Made by a program: the position numbers and the translations under genes. Under the pieces are notes generated by a model. It worked only from the letters and a program-made list of their open reading frames with translations. It was not told the origin of the DNA and did no database searches. From contig CALJPB010000160.1 in NCBI GenBank assembly GCA_937981305.1, positions 1 to 5,541 on the forward strand: DNA of 5,541 nt, in the 5' to 3' direction. Shown here piece by piece: positions 1 to 5,487 of this stretch; the first letter of the stretch is position 1, and each line of letters begins with the position of its first letter. This DNA comes from an uncultured Selenomonas sp. (GTDB lineage Bacteria; Bacillota; Negativicutes; Selenomonadales; Selenomonadaceae).

Positions 1-137
1 CGGGCATGACCCGCTACCGCAACCTCGACATCGTCGACTTTGCGCCGCAGGTTGTGGAGGAAGCCGAGGAGGAAGAGATCGTCGAAGAGGTACACGAAGA
101 GGTTGACCTCTCGCGGCTGGAGCATCTGACAAACTGA
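1..137 (+). CDS. 3' end of an unidentified protein with an acidic tail (partial)
   Basis: An open frame (codons starting at position 3) enters from the left edge and stops at TGA 135-137. It gives about 44 C-terminal residues beginning GMTRYRNLDIVDFAPQ. A very acidic stretch follows, including EEAEEEE and EEVHEEVD, and the protein ends SRLEHLTN. The acidic run looks like a flexible, charged C-terminal tail. No catalytic motif or membrane segment is visible, and I cannot name the family. Reading as protein to a clean stop, followed at once by a promoter and a terminator, supports a real gene end. The ATG at 6 is probably internal, because no ribosome binding site can be seen within the few bases upstream. 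Confidence 0.6.
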   Translation, partial: GMTRYRNLDIVDFAPQVVEEAEEEEIVEEVHEEVDLSRLEHLTN

Positions 138-138
138 C

Positions 139-167
139 TTGCAATATGCGATTGAACGTGTTATACT
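139..167 (+). promoter_or_regulatory. Promoter of the short antitoxin-like RNA (RNA II)
   Basis: The -35 box is TTGCAA (139-144). After a 17-base spacer comes TATACT (162-167), preceded by an extended -10 TG (159-160). Transcription should start near 174 and would meet the hairpin at 203-234 after only about 60 nt. No open frame with a ribosome binding site follows, so the product would be a small untranslated RNA. The promoter starts two bases after the stop codon of the left-hand gene. It faces the toxin-like gene on the other strand. Confidence 0.6.
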
Positions 168-181
168 ATATCCAGAAATCT

Positions 182-200
182 TGGTGAGGGTTTCCACAAG
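182..200 (+). repeat. Direct repeat copy in the short RNA (partner 353-371)
   Basis: Bases 182-200 and 353-371 agree at 15 of 19 positions (consensus TGGTGARRGYKTCCACAAG). Three of the four differences still allow G-U pairs between the two transcripts. A second shared block, CAGAAAT, lies before each copy (173-179 and 338-344). The spacing between the blocks is 2 bases here and 8 bases in the other copy. The arrangement recalls the paired direct repeats (DRa and DRb) that give the pAD1 RNAs their complementarity. Confidence 0.6.
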
Positions 201-202
201 CA

Positions 203-234
203 AAAATCCCGGCAGAGCGACCTGCCGGGATTTT
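203..234. terminator. Shared bidirectional intrinsic terminator
   Basis: A perfect 13-bp inverted repeat, AAAATCCCGGCAG (203-215) and CTGCCGGGATTTT (222-234), encloses the 6-base loop AGCGAC. On the + strand the stem ends in TTTTCTAT, and on the - strand in TTTTTGCTT, so it can end transcripts from both sides. It would terminate the short RNA from 139, the toxin mRNA from the right, and any read-through from the gene ending at 137. Confidence 0.85.
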
Positions 235-278
235 CTATGCCGTTCTTGCGCGGGTGGCTTAAGCCCGATGCTGGTTGC

Positions 279-368
279 CTAACTCATCGCTCTGTCCAGC
301 CATTTGCAAATGCAGTATGAAACTACATTTGCTGCGACAGAAATACAAAAAATGGTGAAAGCGTCCAC
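279..368 (-). CDS. 29-residue single-membrane-segment peptide, Fst-like type I toxin candidate
   Basis: A GTG at 368-366 opens a frame ending at TAG 281-279. Residues 3-21 are hydrophobic (AFTIFCISVAANVVSYCIC). A charged end follows, with K22, W23, L24, D25 and R26, and the last residues are AMS. Cysteines are at 8, 19 and 21. A purine-rich ribosome binding site, AAAGGGG (383-377), sits 8 bases before the start, and a strong promoter lies at 444-415. A single N-terminal membrane helix with a short charged tail is the plan of Fst/Ldr-type toxins. The AA-VVSY-ICKWLDR pattern also resembles, from memory, uncharacterised tiny peptides of Firmicutes. Expression would probably harm the membrane unless held back by the facing RNA; this is inferred from layout. 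A TTG at 370-368 is out of frame. Alternatively it is a small membrane peptide that is not a toxin. Confidence 0.65.
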   Translation of the reverse strand: MDAFTIFCISVAANVVSYCICKWLDRAMS

Positions 369-371
369 AAG
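353..371 (+). repeat. Direct repeat copy over the toxin start codon (partner 182-200)
   Basis: This copy covers the start codon and first five codons of the small - strand gene, plus three bases before the start. Its sequence is TGGTGAAAGCGTCCACAAG, and the companion block CAGAAAT is at 338-344. Placing the repeat exactly on the translation start region is what would let a short RNA block translation. Confidence 0.6.
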
Positions 372-375
372 TAAC

Positions 376-409
376 ACCCCTTTCTGTTGCCAGTATGGGG
401 TAAGCAACA
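376..409 (-). promoter_or_regulatory. Structured leader of the toxin mRNA that may hide its ribosome binding site
   Basis: The predicted 5' end (near 408) starts with TTGC/GCAA complementarity: GTTGC (408-404) can pair with GCAAC (390-386). In the loop, ACCCC (401-397) is complementary to GGGGT (380-376), which contains the ribosome binding site. Both pairings together form an H-type pseudoknot; either alone is a hairpin. Hiding of the ribosome binding site by 5' structure is known for pAD1 fst. No match to a known riboswitch class was recognised. Confidence 0.45.
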
Positions 410-414
410 CACTT

Positions 415-444
415 AGTATAACATGAAAACGTTTGTTTTGTCAG
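415..444 (-). promoter_or_regulatory. Promoter of the toxin-like gene (RNA I)
   Basis: On the - strand the -35 box CTGACA (444-439) is followed by an 18-base spacer and TATACT (420-415), with an extended -10 TG at 423-422. The start should be near 408, giving about 40 bases of leader and a transcript of about 205 nt to the terminator at 203. It diverges from the bioY promoter, with 45 bases between the -35 boxes. Confidence 0.65.
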
Positions 445-464
445 TAAGTTTTTGTGGTGATGTT

Positions 465-496
465 CTGTTTACTCATCCTTACAAATTAGTTGACGA
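465..496. promoter_or_regulatory. Possible BirA-type operator upstream of bioY
   Basis: CTGTTTACT (465-473) and AGTTGACGA (488-496) are separated by 14 bases. They loosely match the TGTWAAC / GTTWACA half-sites of the biotin repressor in Firmicutes (6 of 7 and 5 of 7 core positions). The right half overlaps the bioY -35 box, where repressor binding would block RNA polymerase. The match is imperfect, so this is tentative. Confidence 0.25.
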
Positions 497-518
497 AACT
501 CTCCTTTCGCGTTAGAAT
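490..518 (+). promoter_or_regulatory. bioY promoter
   Basis: TTGACG (490-495), a 17-base spacer and TAGAAT (513-518) form a near-consensus housekeeping promoter. The start is predicted near 525, leaving a leader of about 20 bases. This is too short for a riboswitch, so any control should act at the DNA level. An inverted repeat at 505-530 spans the -10 box. Confidence 0.7.
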
Positions 519-530
519 ACGAACGTGAAA
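505..530. repeat. Inverted repeat across the bioY -10 box, operator candidate
   Basis: TTTCGCGTT (505-513) and AACGTGAAA (522-530) pair at 8 of 9 positions around an 8-base centre. With a 2-base bulge the symmetry extends to CTCC (501-504) and GGAG (533-536). The left arm lies upstream of the predicted transcription start, so it would act as a DNA site rather than an RNA hairpin. The binding protein is unknown. Confidence 0.35.
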
Positions 531-544
531 AAGGAGTGATTTGT

Positions 545-1099
545 ATGGCATCTCTCGATGATAAATTCTTTTCTGTTCGCAATACGACGCGCATGGCGCT
601 GTGCATCGCGCTGATCTGCGTGAGTGCGTACATTGCAATCCCCGTGCCGTTCATGGCACCGCTGACGATGCAGACCTTCGTCATGTGTCTTGCCGCACTT
701 GTTCTCACACCGCGCCAGACGGCGGTTGTCCTCGTGGGGTACACCGTGCTCGGTGCGATCGGGCTGCCCGTGTTCGCGGGCGGTGTCGGCGGGCTCGGCA
801 TCATCTTCGGCCCACGCGGCGGCTTCTTTATCGGTTTTCTGCTCGCGTACACGTTTATGAGTATGCTGAAGGGACGCGAACCGTCCTTTGCACGATATGC
901 CCTTGTTGGTACGCTCGTGAGTGTGCCCGTCACCTACCTCATCGCTACGCTCTGGCTGACGATCCTCTTTGGGGACAAATTCGCGGGGATTGTTGCCGCA
1001 TTTATGGCACTCGTCCAGTACATCCCGGGCGACCTCATCAAGGCGGTCGCCGCCGCCGCGCTCGGTGTGACGCTGAACAGGCGGCTGCGCTACTTGTAA
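545..1099 (+). CDS. bioY: BioY, biotin-binding membrane subunit (S component) of an ECF transporter
   Basis: The 184-residue length is typical of BioY. It captures biotin at the cytoplasmic membrane and works alone or with the EcfA-EcfA'-EcfT energising module, which is not in this window. About six hydrophobic segments are visible, near residues 17-34, 40-54, 59-77, 92-108, 117-141 and 147-176. Family signatures seen are VPFMAPLTMQTF (34-45), the glycine-rich GGVGGLGIIFGPRGGF (79-94) and YIPGDLIKA (159-167). The start is ATG 545, with AAGGAG (531-536) 8 bases before it. A GTG at 536 is in frame but lies within the ribosome binding site and is rejected. The gene has its own promoter and terminator, so it is monocistronic. 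The family assignment is strong. Confidence 0.95.
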   Translation: MASLDDKFFSVRNTTRMALCIALICVSAYIAIPVPFMAPLTMQTFVMCLAALVLTPRQTAVVLVGYTVLGAIGLPVFAGGVGGLGIIFGPRGGFFIGFLLAYTFMSMLKGREPSFARYALVGTLVSVPVTYLIATLWLTILFGDKFAGIVAAFMALVQYIPGDLIKAVAAAALGVTLNRRLRYL

Positions 1100-1136
1100 A
1101 ATGCATAAAATAATCAAAAAAATAAATGACATAAAC

Positions 1137-1171
1137 AAACCGGAATCACTATGATGTGTGGCTCCGGTTTT
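1137..1171 (+). terminator. Intrinsic terminator of bioY
   Basis: AAACCGGA (1137-1144) pairs with TCCGGTTT (1163-1170) across an 18-base loop that can form a few further pairs. A T-rich tract, TTTTATAATGTTTT, follows. It lies 38 bases after the bioY stop. Confidence 0.7.
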
Positions 1172-1223
1172 ATAATGTTTTGAACGATAAAGCATATCAT
1201 TTGGAATAAAACAATAAAATATA

Positions 1224-1253
1224 TTGCAAAACAAAGAATTTTAGTGTTATAAT
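1224..1253 (+). promoter_or_regulatory. Chemoreceptor promoter
   Basis: TTGCAA (1224-1229), an 18-base spacer and a perfect TATAAT (1248-1253) with extended -10 TG (1245-1246) predict a start near 1260. It is a housekeeping-type promoter; I see no sigma-28 flagellar-type sequence. The leader would be about 140 bases. Confidence 0.7.
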
Positions 1254-1271
1254 TTGTATTAAAAAATTGTC

Positions 1272-1298
1272 TGTTTTTGGGGCTTTACTCCCAAAACA
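1272..1298 (+). promoter_or_regulatory. Stem-loop near the 5' end of the chemoreceptor mRNA
   Basis: TTTTGGG (1275-1281) pairs with CCCAAAA (1290-1296). After a one-base bulge at 1274, TG (1272-1273) pairs with CA (1297-1298). No T tract follows, so it is not a terminator. It could stabilise the 5' end or bind a regulator; no riboswitch class is recognised. Confidence 0.35.
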
Positions 1299-1399
1299 AA
1301 TAAGATGGATGAGCAGTACAACATACCATATCTCTGGAGGAAAGGAGGATTTATTCAAATTGTTTGCATAATATTGGAATGCCGGAGAAGAAGGAAAAT

Positions 1400-3127
1400 A
1401 TGAACGGACTCACAGTATCTAAAAAAATTATCCTAAGTTTTGCTATTCTGATTGTACTTTTTATGGGATTTGCCTCTTATGCTTCTTACGCGGGAAAGCA
1501 ACTGAACAACGCTACAACGGAGCTCATGGACTGGACAAATGCGCTCTCTGTCACCGCACGTATTGCGACCACCTCTGTGGAATCGCGCAGACTGGGGACG
1601 GGATGGGCACTGGCGGAGGACCCGCAGCTCAAGGCCTCGGAATACGAGCGTATGCAGAAGGCACGCACGATGGTTAATGATCTGTTTGCCGAGTACGACA
1701 AAATACTGAGCGAGACGGAGTACGACTCGGAGGAGGAGCGCCGTGCAGATCGAGAGATCTATGAGCAGGAATTCAAGGCATGGCAGGACTATCTGGCTGC
1801 GAGCAAGGAAGCTGAGGCTCTCTTCATGGCAGGGAAGAACGCCGAGGCGGTCGCACTCATGGCGGAAAAGGTGAGTCCCACCTATCGTAAGTTCGAGGAT
1901 GCAATCGCCAAGGACGAGGAAAACTGCATTCGCATGGTGCAGCAGCTCAAGGTCTCAAGTGATGCGACCTATGACAGTATTGTTGTGACAACGATTGCCG
2001 TTGCCGTATTTGTAATTCTTGCGGCAGTAATTTGCGGATTCTTTCTGCTTCGCACGATATCCACGTCGGTCGACATGGTACTCGTATCATTGCGCAGAGT
2101 GGCGCAGGGGGATCTTAGCGTTCGTATGCCAGCAGACTCGGGGGATGAGTTCGCACAGATGGCGGATGAATGCAACAAGATGCTTGAGAACGTCCGCGCG
2201 ATGACGAAGACCATTCAGCGGACGGCTGCAACCGTTTCCGAGTCGTCCGATATCCTCACGAGCAGTGCGGGACAGTCGGCTGAGGCGACACAGAGTGTCG
2301 CGCAGGCCATCACAGCGGTTGCGGAGGCGGCACAGTCTCAGCTCGACTCCGTTGCAGAGACGGAGCATCAGGTGCGCGCGTTCAATCGCGGGCTTGTATC
2401 CGCAACGGCGACCATCGAGAGCGTTGCCGCAGACATCGAACGTACCTCGCACAAGGCGGAGGAGGGCAATACGCTCGCCATGGCAACGGTCGATCAGATG
2501 AATGCCATCGCCGATACCGTTATCGCCTCCTCGGATGTGGTGGCAAAGCTCGGCGAACGTTCCAAGGAGATCGGCAATATCGTCGAGGTCATTTCCGGCA
2601 TCTCAGGGCAGACGAACCTGCTCGCGCTCAACGCAGCGATCGAGGCAGCACGTGCGGGTGAGCACGGGCACGGCTTTGCCGTCGTCGCCGAGGAGGTGCG
2701 AAAGCTCGCCGAGGAGTCACAGAACGCCTCCAAACAGATCGGCGAACTCATCCGTACGATCCAGGATGAGACAGCACAGGCAGTTACGGCGATGGAGACG
2801 GGACGTGAAGAGGCGGAGAAGGGACGCGAGAATGTCGCGGCATCCGGCAAGGGCTTCTCAGAAATTCGTGAGATGATTGTGCGGATTCAGGGGAACTCCG
2901 GCAGCATCAAGGACACCATGGAGGAACTCAGCCGCCGCTCGGGCAAGATCGGTGATGCGGCGGCCGCGATCCATACAGCGGCATCAAAGGTTGCCGCAGA
3001 GTCTCAGACGGTCTCGGCAGCGACGGAGCAGCAGGCGGCGGGGATGCAGGAGATCGCAGCGAGTTCGCACGGACTTTCGGATATGGCGCATGACCTCAAT
3101 GCGGCAGCGGCAAAGTTCAAGACCTAA
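1400..3127 (+). CDS. Methyl-accepting chemotaxis protein with a four-helix-bundle-type sensor domain
   Basis: This 575-residue membrane chemoreceptor signals through CheW and CheA to the flagellar motor. In order: a short cytoplasmic start, membrane helix 1 (about 9-28), an outer helical sensor domain of about 160 residues (29-192, 4HB_MCP type, ligand unknown), membrane helix 2 (194-217), a HAMP domain (about 218-270, with QGDLSVRMP at 236-244 and DEF at 249-251), then the long signalling coiled coil. The conserved hairpin tip spans about 395-438 ([20 protein letters not shown] at 396-415, then [21 protein letters not shown]). A likely methylation-helix segment, [15 protein letters not shown], lies at 539-553. 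The end, AAAAKFKT, lacks a CheR/CheB-binding pentapeptide. ATG 1400 is chosen because AAGGA (1391-1395) precedes it and the protein then begins directly before helix 1. In-frame ATG 1379 and TTG 1364 are alternatives. Confidence 0.93.
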   Translation: MNGLTVSKKIILSFAILIVLFMGFASYASYAGKQLNNATTELMDWTNALSVTARIATTSVESRRLGTGWALAEDPQLKASEYERMQKARTMVNDLFAEYDKILSETEYDSEEERRADREIYEQEFKAWQDYLAASKEAEALFMAGKNAEAVALMAEKVSPTYRKFEDAIAKDEENCIRMVQQLKVSSDATYDSIVVTTIAVAVFVILAAVICGFFLLRTISTSVDMVLVSLRRVAQGDLSVRMPADSGDEFAQMADECNKMLENVRAMTKTIQRTAATVSESSDILTSSAGQSAEATQSVAQAITAVAEAAQSQLDSVAETEHQVRAFNRGLVSATATIESVAADIERTSHKAEEGNTLAMATVDQMNAIADTVIASSDVVAKLGERSKEIGNIVEVISGISGQTNLLALNAAIEAARAGEHGHGFAVVAEEVRKLAEESQNASKQIGELIRTIQDETAQAVTAMETGREEAEKGRENVAASGKGFSEIREMIVRIQGNSGSIKDTMEELSRRSGKIGDAAAAIHTAASKVAAESQTVSAATEQQAAGMQEIAASSHGLSDMAHDLNAAAAKFKT

Positions 3128-3142
3128 TTTTATCAATAAAAG

Positions 3143-3186
3143 AAGAAGTGGCAACCGCAGAAACCTGCGATTGTCACTTCTTTTTT
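3143..3186. terminator. Bidirectional terminator between the convergent chemoreceptor and sstT genes
   Basis: An 18-base arm (3143-3160, AAGAAGTGGCAACCGCAG) pairs with 3165-3182 (CTGCGATTGTCACTTCTT) around the loop AAAC, with one G-U pair and one C-A mismatch. A six-T run (3181-3186) follows on the + strand, and CTTCTTTTATT follows on the - strand. It serves both converging genes. Confidence 0.9.
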
Positions 3187-3195
3187 GTTGATACT

Positions 3196-4443
3196 TTAGT
3201 TCTTCGGTGTCATATCCTCTGCGGTAAGCGTACCTGCCTTTGCGCGCTCGGCAAATTCTGCCGTTGCGGTAAAGAGGACGTCGGAGGAGCTGTTCAGTGC
3301 GGTCTCGCAGGAGTCCTGCAGGACTCCGATGATGAAGCCGACGCCGACGACCTGCATGGCGATGTCGTTGCTGATGCCGAACGAGGAGCAGGCGACGGGG
3401 ATGAGGAGGAGCGATCCGCCCGCAACGCCCGATGCGCCGCACGCACCGACGGTGGCGATGAGGCACAGGAGAAGCGCCGTCGGCAGATCGACGTGGATGT
3501 TCAGTGTGTTTGCTGCGGCAAGCGAGAGAATCGCAATCGTAATCGCCGCACCGCTCATGTTGATGGTCGCACCGAGCGGGATGGAAATGGAGTAGACCTC
3601 GGAGTTCAGACCGAGACGCTTGCAGAGCTGTAGATTGACAGGGATGTTTGCCGCAGAGCTGCGCGTAAAGAACGCATAGATCCCACTCTCCCGCAGCGTT
3701 GTCCAGACGAGCGGGTACGGGTTGCGGTGGATCTGTGCCCAGACGATGAGCGGGTTCATGATGAGTGCGACGGAGAAGAATGCGCCGAGCAGAACGGCGA
3801 GGAGCTGCAGATAGCTGACGAGGGCATCCACGCCGCTCGTACCAACCGCATCCGCAACAAGTCCCATGATGCCGAACGGGGCAAAGCGGATGACCCAGAG
3901 CACGATCTGCGTCATGACGACGGCGAAGTCGCGCACGGTGTTCTTCGTGGTCGCGCTTGCCTTCTGGAGGGCGATTCCTGCGAGGACGCTCCATGCGAGG
4001 ATGCCGATGTAGTTCGCGCTCGCGATTGCGTGGAGCGGGTTGTCCACGACGTTCATGATGAGGTTGTGGACGACCTCGATGATCCCGCTCGGCGGCGCGA
4101 CACTCGTATCCGCCACGGCGAGGTGCAGCGTCGAGGGGAAGGCGAACGAGAACCCGACGGCGACGACGGACGCGAGGAAGGTCGCGACGACGTAGAGCCG
4201 CACGATGGGCTTCAGTGCCGCGCCCGAGCCGACCGTACGCTGCGCCATTGCGTTCATGACGAGGACGAAGACGAGGATCGGCGCGACACCCTTCAGTGCG
4301 CGGACGAAGACATCGCCGAGCACAGCGACGACCGGGATGAGTGCGGGCGCATAGAGCGCGATGAGGATACCGATGATGAGTCCGACCGCGATGAGCTTGA
4401 TGAGTGCCGTCTCGCGGTACTTGCGGCTGATGTTGCTGAGCAA
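3196..4443 (-). CDS. sstT: SstT, Na+-coupled serine/threonine symporter
   Basis: The 415-residue membrane protein matches E. coli SstT (414 residues, from memory) closely throughout. It belongs to the dicarboxylate/amino acid:cation symporter family and imports L-serine and L-threonine with Na+. Conserved blocks are [14 protein letters not shown] near the start, [29 protein letters not shown] (251-270, serine-rich substrate hairpin), [17 protein letters not shown] (287-303), [16 protein letters not shown] (334-349, second re-entrant hairpin) and [21 protein letters not shown] (373-393). The start is TTG at 4443-4441, with a full AAAGGAGG (4458-4451) 7 bases before it; no better start exists nearby. 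It is transcribed alone from a promoter at 4507-4479. A long + strand open frame across it is a shadow. Confidence 0.95.
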   Translation of the reverse strand: MLSNISRKYRETALIKLIAVGLIIGILIALYAPALIPVVAVLGDVFVRALKGVAPILVFVLVMNAMAQRTVGSGAALKPIVRLYVVATFLASVVAVGFSFAFPSTLHLAVADTSVAPPSGIIEVVHNLIMNVVDNPLHAIASANYIGILAWSVLAGIALQKASATTKNTVRDFAVVMTQIVLWVIRFAPFGIMGLVADAVGTSGVDALVSYLQLLAVLLGAFFSVALIMNPLIVWAQIHRNPYPLVWTTLRESGIYAFFTRSSAANIPVNLQLCKRLGLNSEVYSISIPLGATINMSGAAITIAILSLAAANTLNIHVDLPTALLLCLIATVGACGASGVAGGSLLLIPVACSSFGISNDIAMQVVGVGFIIGVLQDSCETALNSSSDVLFTATAEFAERAKAGTLTAEDMTPKN

Positions 4444-4467
4444 GTGAATTCCTCCTTTGATGGATAA

Positions 4468-4502
4468 AAATATGCCCCATTATAGCAGAATGGGGCATAT
4501 TT
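4468..4502. terminator. Perfect 14-bp inverted repeat: rfbD terminator overlapping the sstT promoter
   Basis: AAATATGCCCCATT (4468-4481) and AATGGGGCATATTT (4489-4502) flank the 7-base loop ATAGCAG. Read on the - strand the stem ends in ATTTTTATCC, which fits an intrinsic terminator 39 bases past the rfbD stop. The sstT -10 box lies within it, so it may also be a protein-binding operator. Confidence 0.75.
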
Positions 4503-4507
4503 GTCAC
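4479..4507 (-). promoter_or_regulatory. sstT promoter embedded in the inverted repeat
   Basis: On the - strand, GTGACA (4507-4502), a 17-base spacer and perfect TATAAT (4484-4479) with extended -10 TG (4487-4486) are seen. The start would be near 4472, giving a leader of about 29 bases. The leader lacks the upstream arm of the hairpin, so the repeat would affect sstT as DNA, not RNA. Confidence 0.65.
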
Positions 4508-4541
4508 TGGTCTGTTGGGGTATACAATGCGGCGAGGGGGA

Positions 4542-5408
4542 TCATGCTTCCCCCGATTCTCTTTCCGCTCCCAGTTCCTCCAAAAATCTCCCCACGGCAT
4601 CCTGCCATGTCGGCAGGCGGGAAAAGCCCGCATCGTCGAGGGATTTTTTGCTCAGGCGCGAGTTCTTCGGGCGCGTCGCCTTCGCCGGGTACATATGCGA
4701 GGGGACGGAGGTGACGTTCACGTCCAAGCCCGCCTGACGGAAGATCTCGGCGGCGAATTTTGCCCACGAGCAGTACCCCTCGTTCGTCGCATGGTAGATG
4801 CCGTACTTCTCCGATTCGAGCATATCTGCGAGCAGCGGGGCGAGATCGCGCGTATAGGTAGGCGAGCCGATCTGATCGGCGACGATGGAGAGACTCTTGT
4901 GCGTCTTGGCAAGCTCGAGCATGGTCTTGACGAAGTTGCTGCCGTTGATGCCGAAGACCCACGAGATACGCACGATGAAGTATTTGTCAAGGTGCTGCTG
5001 TACCGCCTCCTCCCCCGCGAGCTTCGACGCACCGTAGACGTTGTGCGGCGCGGTGAGCGCGTTCGTCTCGTGCGGGGTGTCGCCCGTACCGGGAAAGACG
5101 TAGTCCGTGCTGACATAGAGCATCTTCGCATCGTGTTCGCGGGCAAGACGTGCGAGGATCTCCGTGCCCGCCGCATTGACCTTGTGACACAGACTCGGCT
5201 CGTCCTCTGCCTTGTCTACGGCAGTATATGCTGCCGCATGGAGAATGGCATCGGGCTCTGTCGCCTCGAGGACGGCACGCATGACGGCCTCGTCGGACAG
5301 CGGGAAGAGCTTCGAGGAAACGCCGTGTACCTCGTGTCCGCGCGCTCTGCACTCCTTCACGCAGTCGTGTCCCAGCTGCCCCGTTGCACCCGTGATGAGG
5401 ATCTTCAT
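4542..5408 (-). CDS. rfbD: RfbD (RmlD), dTDP-4-dehydrorhamnose reductase
   Basis: This 288-residue cytoplasmic enzyme reduces dTDP-4-dehydro-L-rhamnose to dTDP-L-rhamnose with NAD(P)H. It is the last step in supplying rhamnose for O-antigen or other surface polysaccharide. It is an extended short-chain dehydrogenase. The nucleotide-binding GATGQLG is at residues 7-13, HAAAYTAVDKAE at 57-68, the catalytic T101 in STDYVF, and the YxxxK pair Y125/K129 in NVYGASKLAGEE. WVFGINGSNFV and DQIGSPTYTRDLA are further family blocks. The start is ATG 5408, with AAAGGA (5423-5418) 9 bases before it, giving MKILITGATG. An in-frame ATG at 5432 would add eight residues before the Rossmann strand and is disfavoured. 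Other rhamnose genes (rfbA, rfbB, rfbC) are not in the window; they may lie to the right, behind the terminator at 5488. Confidence 0.94.
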   Translation of the reverse strand: MKILITGATGQLGHDCVKECRARGHEVHGVSSKLFPLSDEAVMRAVLEATEPDAILHAAAYTAVDKAEDEPSLCHKVNAAGTEILARLAREHDAKMLYVSTDYVFPGTGDTPHETNALTAPHNVYGASKLAGEEAVQQHLDKYFIVRISWVFGINGSNFVKTMLELAKTHKSLSIVADQIGSPTYTRDLAPLLADMLESEKYGIYHATNEGYCSWAKFAAEIFRQAGLDVNVTSVPSHMYPAKATRPKNSRLSKKSLDDAGFSRLPTWQDAVGRFLEELGAERESGEA

Positions 5409-5477
5409 AGCAATCCATCCTTTCTGTATCAATACATCATCGCATACAATATCGCAACATACATAACATATAGATTT

Positions 5478-5486
5478 ATTGTACCA
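5478..5486 (-). promoter_or_regulatory. Possible extended -10 promoter of rfbD
   Basis: On the - strand, TACAAT (5483-5478) is preceded by TGG (5486-5484), an extended -10 pattern. No good -35 box is found at 16-18 bases; that region falls in the terminator hairpin. The start would be near 5471, with a leader of about 60 AT-rich bases. It is a candidate only. Confidence 0.35.
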
Positions 5487-5487
5487 T

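Larger units (their letters stand above)
174..236 (+). ncRNA. Predicted ~62-nt antisense/trans-pairing RNA, candidate type I antitoxin (RNA II)
   Basis: The ends are inferred from the promoter at 139-167 and the terminator at 203-234. The 5' part (182-200, TGGTGAGGGTTTCCACAAG) is an imperfect direct repeat of + strand bases 353-371, which lie opposite the toxin start codon. The RNA could therefore pair with toxin mRNA 371-353 at 15 Watson-Crick and 3 G-U positions, with one mismatch (192 against 363). The bases AGAAAT at the 5' end match the second repeat block. The 3' part is fully complementary to the 3' end of the toxin mRNA through the shared terminator. This matches RNA II of the pAD1 par system in position, size and pairing plan. 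The role as antitoxin is inferred; transcription is not shown. Confidence 0.5.

Noticed and set aside
139..197. The left repeat copy read on the - strand (from GTG 197) as a second toxin peptide
   Set aside because: The frame loses the hydrophobic segment, has no ribosome binding site because the terminator precedes it, and runs on into the antisense of the left-hand gene.
251..267. Short palindrome around GGCTTAAGCC, considered as a hairpin or operator
   Set aside because: It is short, has no T tract or promoter beside it, and lies in the untranslated 3' part of the predicted toxin mRNA. It may be local RNA structure only.
304..329. TTGCAA (304) with TACATT (324) as a + strand promoter giving an antisense RNA over the toxin gene
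   Set aside because: The spacer is only 14 bases and the -10 box is weak, unlike the strong convergent promoter at 139-167.
536..544. GTG at 536 as an upstream start for bioY
   Set aside because: It overlaps the AAGGAG ribosome binding site itself, while ATG 545 has ideal spacing and fits the family length.
3727..4467. 246-codon + strand open frame opposite sstT, very rich in Asp and Glu
   Set aside because: The composition is what the antisense of hydrophobic, GC-rich codons gives. It has no ribosome binding site or motif and ends in the sstT start region.
2984..4633. 549-codon open frame on the - strand overlapping sstT and the end of the chemoreceptor gene
   Set aside because: It crosses the convergent terminator and is rich in Arg, His and Pro with no recognisable domain. 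It is a frame shadow of GC-rich sstT, which is certain from its family motifs.
5409..5432. Upstream ATG at 5432 as the rfbD start
   Set aside because: It would add eight residues before the Rossmann strand and lacks a ribosome binding site, while AAAGGA is well placed for ATG 5408.
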